Source: GCA-2862585 sp965277895 (GTDB taxonomy: Bacteria; Bacteroidota; Bacteroidia; Flavobacteriales; UBA7312). From it: a DNA stretch of 64,000 nucleotides. The stretch lies in the NCBI GenBank assembly GCA_965277895.1, contig CBDIDR010000001.1:1054001-1118000 (forward strand). The letters are read 5' to 3'. Shown here in pieces: positions 60,187 to 64,000 of this stretch. Position 1 is the first letter of the stretch. Each line of letters starts with the position of its first letter. The translations under genes and the position numbers were made by a program. Below the pieces are notes generated by a model that saw nothing but the letters and a program-made list of their open reading frames with translations, did not search any database and was not told the origin of the DNA.

Positions 60187-60837
60187 TTATGAAATTAATC
60201 CATCCACCATCGTTAACTTTCTATCTGCCATATTTGCTAGTTCTCTATTGTGAGTAACGATAATACAAGCATGTTCCGTTTCCTTATTGATGTTAAGTAA
60301 GATATCGTGCAGCTGTTCGGCATTTTTAGAATCCAAATTTCCAGAAGGTTCATCGGCCAACAATACGGCAGGCTTGTTGATTAAAGCTCTTGCTACAGCT
60401 ACCCTCTGTTGTTCTCCACCTGATAATTCATTGGGCTTATGGTGGGATCGGTCTTTTAGGTTTAGCATCAATAGTAACTCTTGAGCTCTTTTTTCTGCTT
60501 CCGCTTTTGGAATACCTTTGATGAATGCGGGTAGGCAAACGTTTTCTAAAGCATTGAACTCCGACAGTAAATTATGGAATTGAAAGACAAAACCAATAGA
60601 CTCGTTTCTAAAAGTGGATAGTTGCTTGTCGTTGAGGGTATGTAAGGCTGTATTATCAATTTCAATTTCTCCAGAATCGGCTTTGTCAAGAGTACCGATG
60701 ATTTGTAGTAGAGTAGTTTTCCCAGCACCAGACGCACCCACAATAGAAACGGTTTCTCCACTCTTTACAGTTAAGTTAACCCCATTAAGGACACTTAAGT
60801 ACCCGTAGCTTTTACAAATGTCTTTTACTCTTATCAC
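60187..60837 (-). CDS. lolD: ABC transporter ATP-binding protein (LolD-like)
   Basis: 216-residue ATPase of the LolD/MacB branch, which works with LolC/E permeases to release lipoproteins from the inner membrane. Walker A VGASGAGKTTLLQIIGTLD is near residue 33, Q-loop VFQFHNLLSEF, signature ELSGGEQQRVAVARAL and Walker B LLADEPSGNLD follow. No permease is adjacent, so the partner is encoded elsewhere. The start is a GTG that overlaps the previous gene's stop as GTGA, which indicates coupling. Confidence 0.85.
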   Translation of the reverse strand: MIRVKDICKSYGYLSVLNGVNLTVKSGETVSIVGASGAGKTTLLQIIGTLDKADSGEIEIDNTALHTLNDKQLSTFRNESIGFVFQFHNLLSEFNALENVCLPAFIKGIPKAEAEKRAQELLLMLNLKDRSHHKPNELSGGEQQRVAVARALINKPAVLLADEPSGNLDSKNAEQLHDILLNINKETEHACIIVTHNRELANMADRKLTMVDGLIS

Positions 60838-63113
60838 TTCTTTTTCAAATATTGATAATCTAAAAAATATCGAACTCTCAAAGATAAACTATTCTCATTA
60901 GGGTTGTTCAATAGAGCTTCTAAATTATCGGTGTAGTAGCTTTCGAGACGTTCACCAGAGCTAAGAATAGCATTTTTCCAAACTAAGCTTATTTCACTAG
61001 CAGGGGCAAACCAATAATTGAAATTTAAATCGATGTTCCAAGCATTAAAATTAACATCCTCTAGTCCTTCATAGTCGCTAGCTTGTAAATAACCTTCGTC
61101 ATCAAGTGTATGGAAGGAGTAATTTTTGACTTGTTCCCAATGGTGACGGAATTTGAAATCGAAACTCATCTTTGTATTGAGTACATATTGAGCTTGTAAT
61201 ACATTGGTAAAGAACTGTTTTTTACGAGTGGAAAATATAGAATTATCATTATTATCTTTAGCTATGAATCCAGTTTCGTTTTCGGTCATGCTCGTAGAAA
61301 AGACGTAGTAGGCAAATAGTTTTTCGCTAAAACGAATTCGTGGCGATATCCTATAAAATAGGGTAAACTCATCGTATAAGGGAGCCTGACCACCACCAAA
61401 GCTGACGTCCAATGCCAATTTCTTTCTATAGTCACTAGAGAAAAACATTCGCCCTTTATAGTTGGCAGACCGTTTGAAGACATCATCAATGCCTGACCTA
61501 GATTCAAAATAGTCGTTTCCTTCAGTTAAATCTCCACTTGAGGAAACGCCCCATGTCAAAAAATTCTTGAAAGTGGAAACCTGACGAGCCTCATAACTTA
61601 ACTCGCTGAAAAGTCGCGGTTTGTACAATTGCTCATAGCTCAAAAATGCCGAGCATTTAAAATCGACTAAGTTCTGGGTAGATTCAGTAATTCGATAGTT
61701 AACATCTGCCGAAATATTAAATTCGTTGTTGTTATACAAGAAGCCCATATCGTTAGGGTTGTAAGTATCGCTTTCAATATTGTTTGAAAGCCCGAATTGG
61801 AATTTACCTGCTACCTTACTAATATTCATGTATGAAGCAAAGCCTTGTTCGGTATCTCCTAAGCCTTTTACATGGCTAAACCTATAGTTACCGAAAAATT
61901 GATAGGTATTCTTTTTATTTCTTAAAACCGATAATAGACCTGTTACATTGGCTAAGTCGCCCCCTTTACGCTGAACATTGGTATTCGTTAAGGTTAAATA
62001 AGAATTATTAGATAACGATTGATCAAGTACAAGAATGTTGTAATTGCTGAGAGGGTCGTTATCTGTTTCATCAGTCACTGCGTTTAAAACACCTATAGCT
62101 AAGTTATTTTTATTTCTTCCTGTTACTTTGGTGGCATTTAACAAATTGTCGCTGATACGACGAGAATAGAACAAATACCCTTTATCAAATAGTTCTGTTC
62201 CTTCCGTGAAAAACGGTCTTTTTTCATCGTATTGTATCTCAAATGGCGATAGGTTAAGCACTTGATTGTCAAAGCCAACTTGTCCAAAATCAGGAATCAA
62301 AGTCATGTCCAAAGTAAAGCTTTCATTGATACCGTATTTGATATCCATACCCCCATTGAAGCTAAATTCTGTTTCACCGTCGTAATTGGTAACATATGAT
62401 GAAACGTAAGGTAAAAAGGACAGCCTTAAAGGAGGCTCTATATTTTTAAACCCTTTTATTGTACCTGCCTGTGAGCTAATATTTTCGTTGGTGATATCTA
62501 TGGGGTTCCAAGCGTAGTTAGCTCGATACCTTCTAATGTGCCTGATGATGTTTACACTCCATTCTTGCACTTCACTTTTAGGAAAACGCAAAGCAGAATA
62601 GGGGATTTCAAATTCGGCATACCACCCTTTATCGTCTATGTGGGTAGCACTTTTCCAAACCATATCCCAATTGGAATCTTCATTATTAGTTGTGAACTTT
62701 ATATCTTCTTGAACACCAAGAGGCGAAAGCCTAAAGCCAAAATCGGTCTGACCGTCCCCATATGGGTTAATACGTATCATGATATTATCGTTATTACTGC
62801 CTTCGATTCTATCTCTTTTGCACAGTTGACTCATAATACTATCCGGTCGAGGATCGTACATAGATACTGCAATATATATAGCTTGATTGTCGTAAGTAGC
62901 TTTCCATTCGGTCCTAAATCCTGTGGGCATTTTGGCACCACTTATGGGGTAGTAGCTGATAAAATCTCCACCGATGTCGTATTTAGACCATTCTCCGTCT
63001 TCAATTTTACCATCGGTTACTGGACTGTTTTCAGTCCTTGTGATAGCATATTCTTTAGATTGTGCCAATAAACCGATAGGTAGGCTTAATACAAATAGAA
63101 TTAGGTACTTCAT
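60834..63113 (-). CDS. CBM9-like/DUF5916 outer-membrane protein
   Basis: A 759-residue protein with a signal peptide (MKYLILFVLSLPIGLLAQ). The first roughly 210 residues form a carbohydrate-binding family 9-like domain (VTDGKIEDGEWSKYD, YDNQAIYIAVSMYDP, EIPYSALRFPKSEVQEWSVN). The rest matches DUF5916: QIQYDEKRPFFTEGTELFD and many barrel-like strands, ending in LRVRYFLDYQYL. Such proteins sit in the outer membrane and may bind glycans. The ATG at 63113 is used. The last 4 nt overlap the LolD-like gene, an unusual pairing for which no functional link is obvious. Confidence 0.88.
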   Translation of the reverse strand: MKYLILFVLSLPIGLLAQSKEYAITRTENSPVTDGKIEDGEWSKYDIGGDFISYYPISGAKMPTGFRTEWKATYDNQAIYIAVSMYDPRPDSIMSQLCKRDRIEGSNNDNIMIRINPYGDGQTDFGFRLSPLGVQEDIKFTTNNEDSNWDMVWKSATHIDDKGWYAEFEIPYSALRFPKSEVQEWSVNIIRHIRRYRANYAWNPIDITNENISSQAGTIKGFKNIEPPLRLSFLPYVSSYVTNYDGETEFSFNGGMDIKYGINESFTLDMTLIPDFGQVGFDNQVLNLSPFEIQYDEKRPFFTEGTELFDKGYLFYSRRISDNLLNATKVTGRNKNNLAIGVLNAVTDETDNDPLSNYNILVLDQSLSNNSYLTLTNTNVQRKGGDLANVTGLLSVLRNKKNTYQFFGNYRFSHVKGLGDTEQGFASYMNISKVAGKFQFGLSNNIESDTYNPNDMGFLYNNNEFNISADVNYRITESTQNLVDFKCSAFLSYEQLYKPRLFSELSYEARQVSTFKNFLTWGVSSSGDLTEGNDYFESRSGIDDVFKRSANYKGRMFFSSDYRKKLALDVSFGGGQAPLYDEFTLFYRISPRIRFSEKLFAYYVFSTSMTENETGFIAKDNNDNSIFSTRKKQFFTNVLQAQYVLNTKMSFDFKFRHHWEQVKNYSFHTLDDEGYLQASDYEGLEDVNFNAWNIDLNFNYWFAPASEISLVWKNAILSSGERLESYYTDNLEALLNNPNENSLSLRVRYFLDYQYLKKK

Positions 63114-63135
63114 CAAGTGTTAATAATTAAGAGCA

Positions 63136-63143
63136 CAAATTTA
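63136..63143 (-). promoter_or_regulatory. -7 element of the DUF5916 gene
   Basis: On the minus strand TAAATTTG matches TAnnTTTG, 22 nt before the start. The upstream TTTG is not at the usual distance. Confidence 0.45.
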
Positions 63144-63187
63144 CCAAATAATGCCATTCTGTTGTTTTATTATTCCAAACATTAATT

Positions 63188-63195
63188 TACTTTTG
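63188..63195 (+). promoter_or_regulatory. -7 element of sucC
   Basis: TACTTTTG matches TAnnTTTG, 19 nt before the start; TTG at 63162-63164 lies 23 bp upstream, slightly long. Confidence 0.5.
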
Positions 63196-63214
63196 CTCAA
63201 CTAAAAATTTCATT

Positions 63215-64000
63215 ATGAATTTACACGAGTATCAAGGAAAAGAAATTCTAAACAGTTTTGGAGTACGTATCCAAAACGGTATTGTAGCTAGCACTCCTGA
63301 GGAGGCAGTGGAAGCAGCAAAAAAACTAAACGAAACAACTGGAACATCATGGTGGGTAGTAAAAGCCCAAATTCATGCTGGTGGTCGTGGTAAAGGTGGT
63401 GGAGTAAAATTAGCCAAGTCTTTAGATGAGGTAAAATCTATCGCTGATGAAATTTTAGGAATGCAATTGGTAACTCCACAGACATCTGCTGAGGGTAAAA
63501 CCGTTCATCAAGTACTAATCGCTGAAGATGTTTACTATCCTGGAGAAAGTGAGACTTCTGAGTTTTACATGTCTGTTCTATTAAACCGTGCAACTGGAAG
63601 AAATATGATTATGTATTCTACTGAAGGTGGTATGGATATCGAAGAAGTAGCTGATAAAACACCTCACTTGATTTTTACTGAAGAGATAGACCCTAAGGTT
63701 GGCTTGCAAGCCTTTCAGTGCAGAAAAATTGCTTTTAACTTAGGCTTAAGTGGAACAGCTTTTAAAGAGATGACCAAATTTGTATCCGCTCTTTATTCAG
63801 CTTACGATGGTATAGACGCTGCTTTGTTTGAAATAAACCCAGTTCTTAAAACGTCTGACGATAAGATATTAGCAGTAGATTCTAAAGTTGCTCTAGATGG
63901 TAATGCTTTATATAGACATAAAGATTACGCTGCCTTAAGAGACAAAAGAGAAGAAGACCCAACAGAAGTGGAAGCCGATGAATACGGTCTAAACTTTGTT
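63215..64000 (+). CDS. sucC: Succinate--CoA ligase (ADP-forming) beta subunit, partial
   Basis: Makes succinyl-CoA to succinate conversion with ATP formation in the TCA cycle, together with SucD. Only the first 262 residues lie in the window; the gene runs off the right edge. MNLHEYQGKEILNSFGV starts the ATP-grasp domain, followed by KAQIHAGGRGKGGGVKLAKS, the nucleotide-binding segment, then YSTEGGMDIEEVADKTP and FEINPVLKT (metal-binding Glu-x-Asn-P). There is no ambiguity in family. It has its own -7 element. sucD should follow beyond the window. Confidence 0.95.
   Translation, partial: MNLHEYQGKEILNSFGVRIQNGIVASTPEEAVEAAKKLNETTGTSWWVVKAQIHAGGRGKGGGVKLAKSLDEVKSIADEILGMQLVTPQTSAEGKTVHQVLIAEDVYYPGESETSEFYMSVLLNRATGRNMIMYSTEGGMDIEEVADKTPHLIFTEEIDPKVGLQAFQCRKIAFNLGLSGTAFKEMTKFVSALYSAYDGIDAALFEINPVLKTSDDKILAVDSKVALDGNALYRHKDYAALRDKREEDPTEVEADEYGLNFV

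Noticed and set aside
62538..63071. 177-codon open frame on the plus strand
   Set aside because: It lies antisense to the CBM9/DUF5916 gene, which has clear domains; the antisense translation has no recognisable pattern.
1..64000. Prophage, insertion sequences, integron or CRISPR
   Set aside because: No transposase, integrase, phage structural gene, terminal repeats or spaced direct repeats were seen on either strand.

Overview
The window looks like a chromosomal segment of a Bacteroidota bacterium, most likely a marine or aquatic member of the Flavobacteriales. It is AT-rich. Several genes are typical of that phylum: a type IX secretion C-terminal sorting domain, a TonB receptor with a carboxypeptidase-like N-terminal domain, BshA of bacillithiol synthesis, DUF4834-YfhO, BatA-type and DUF5916-type proteins, a fused E1 alpha/beta dehydrogenase, and a CarB without its allosteric domain. 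Promoters fit the Bacteroidota pattern (TTTG, about 19 bp, TAnnTTTG). There is no phage, insertion sequence, CRISPR array or integron. Most of the window is ordinary core genome, densely packed.

Layout. 1-4258: AddA/AddB-like helicase-nuclease pair; the first gene enters from the left edge and carries an apparent frameshift near 88-93. 4262-7455: phosphodiesterase, tRNA-Glu with promoter and terminator, unknown gene, proS. 7574-13475: unusual His/Tyr-rich lipoprotein, FadL-like porin, TPR protein, zinc-ribbon coiled-coil protein, Nif3-like protein. 13545-19939: lpxK overlapping purine nucleoside phosphorylase, a T9SS cargo protein, rpmH, carB. 19943-22584: DUF4834 and YfhO.

22589-31155 is the accessory heart of the window: a surface-glycan cluster with a nonulosonic (sialic-like) acid synthase, a fused CMP-sugar transferase/PseG-like protein, a pyruvyltransferase-family protein, an O-acetyltransferase, a Wzx-type flippase, a GT2 glycosyltransferase and GalE. 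It is faced by a convergent gene resembling GT42 sialyltransferases. The early nonulosonate enzymes and a Wzy polymerase are absent here.

31158-44133: M1 peptidase joined to a probable Omp85-like barrel, TonB receptor, ArsC-like protein, M23 peptidase, a coiled-coil gene plus zapA, a strong 6S RNA candidate, RNase Y, a SirB1-like protein, a nucleoside phosphorylase and a universal stress protein. 44223-54577: GH3/beta-lactamase fusion, bshA, SUI1 factor, lipid kinase, LTA-synthase-like enzyme, tiny Cys-rich membrane protein, E1 dehydrogenase, TonB-C-like protein and a broken small lipoprotein gene. 54641-64000: conserved protein of unknown function, metallo-beta-lactamase-fold hydrolase, a dihydroorotase homologue lacking metal ligands, BatA-type protein, LolD-like ATPase, DUF5916-type protein and the start of sucC.

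The most interesting signals are the nonulosonate cluster with its candidate transferase, the 14-bp closed rod RNA between zapA and rny, the coiled-coil neighbour of zapA, the peptidase-barrel fusion, the degenerate dihydroorotase, the frameshifts at 88-93 and in the A8 tract near 54035, and a terminator lying directly against a start codon.
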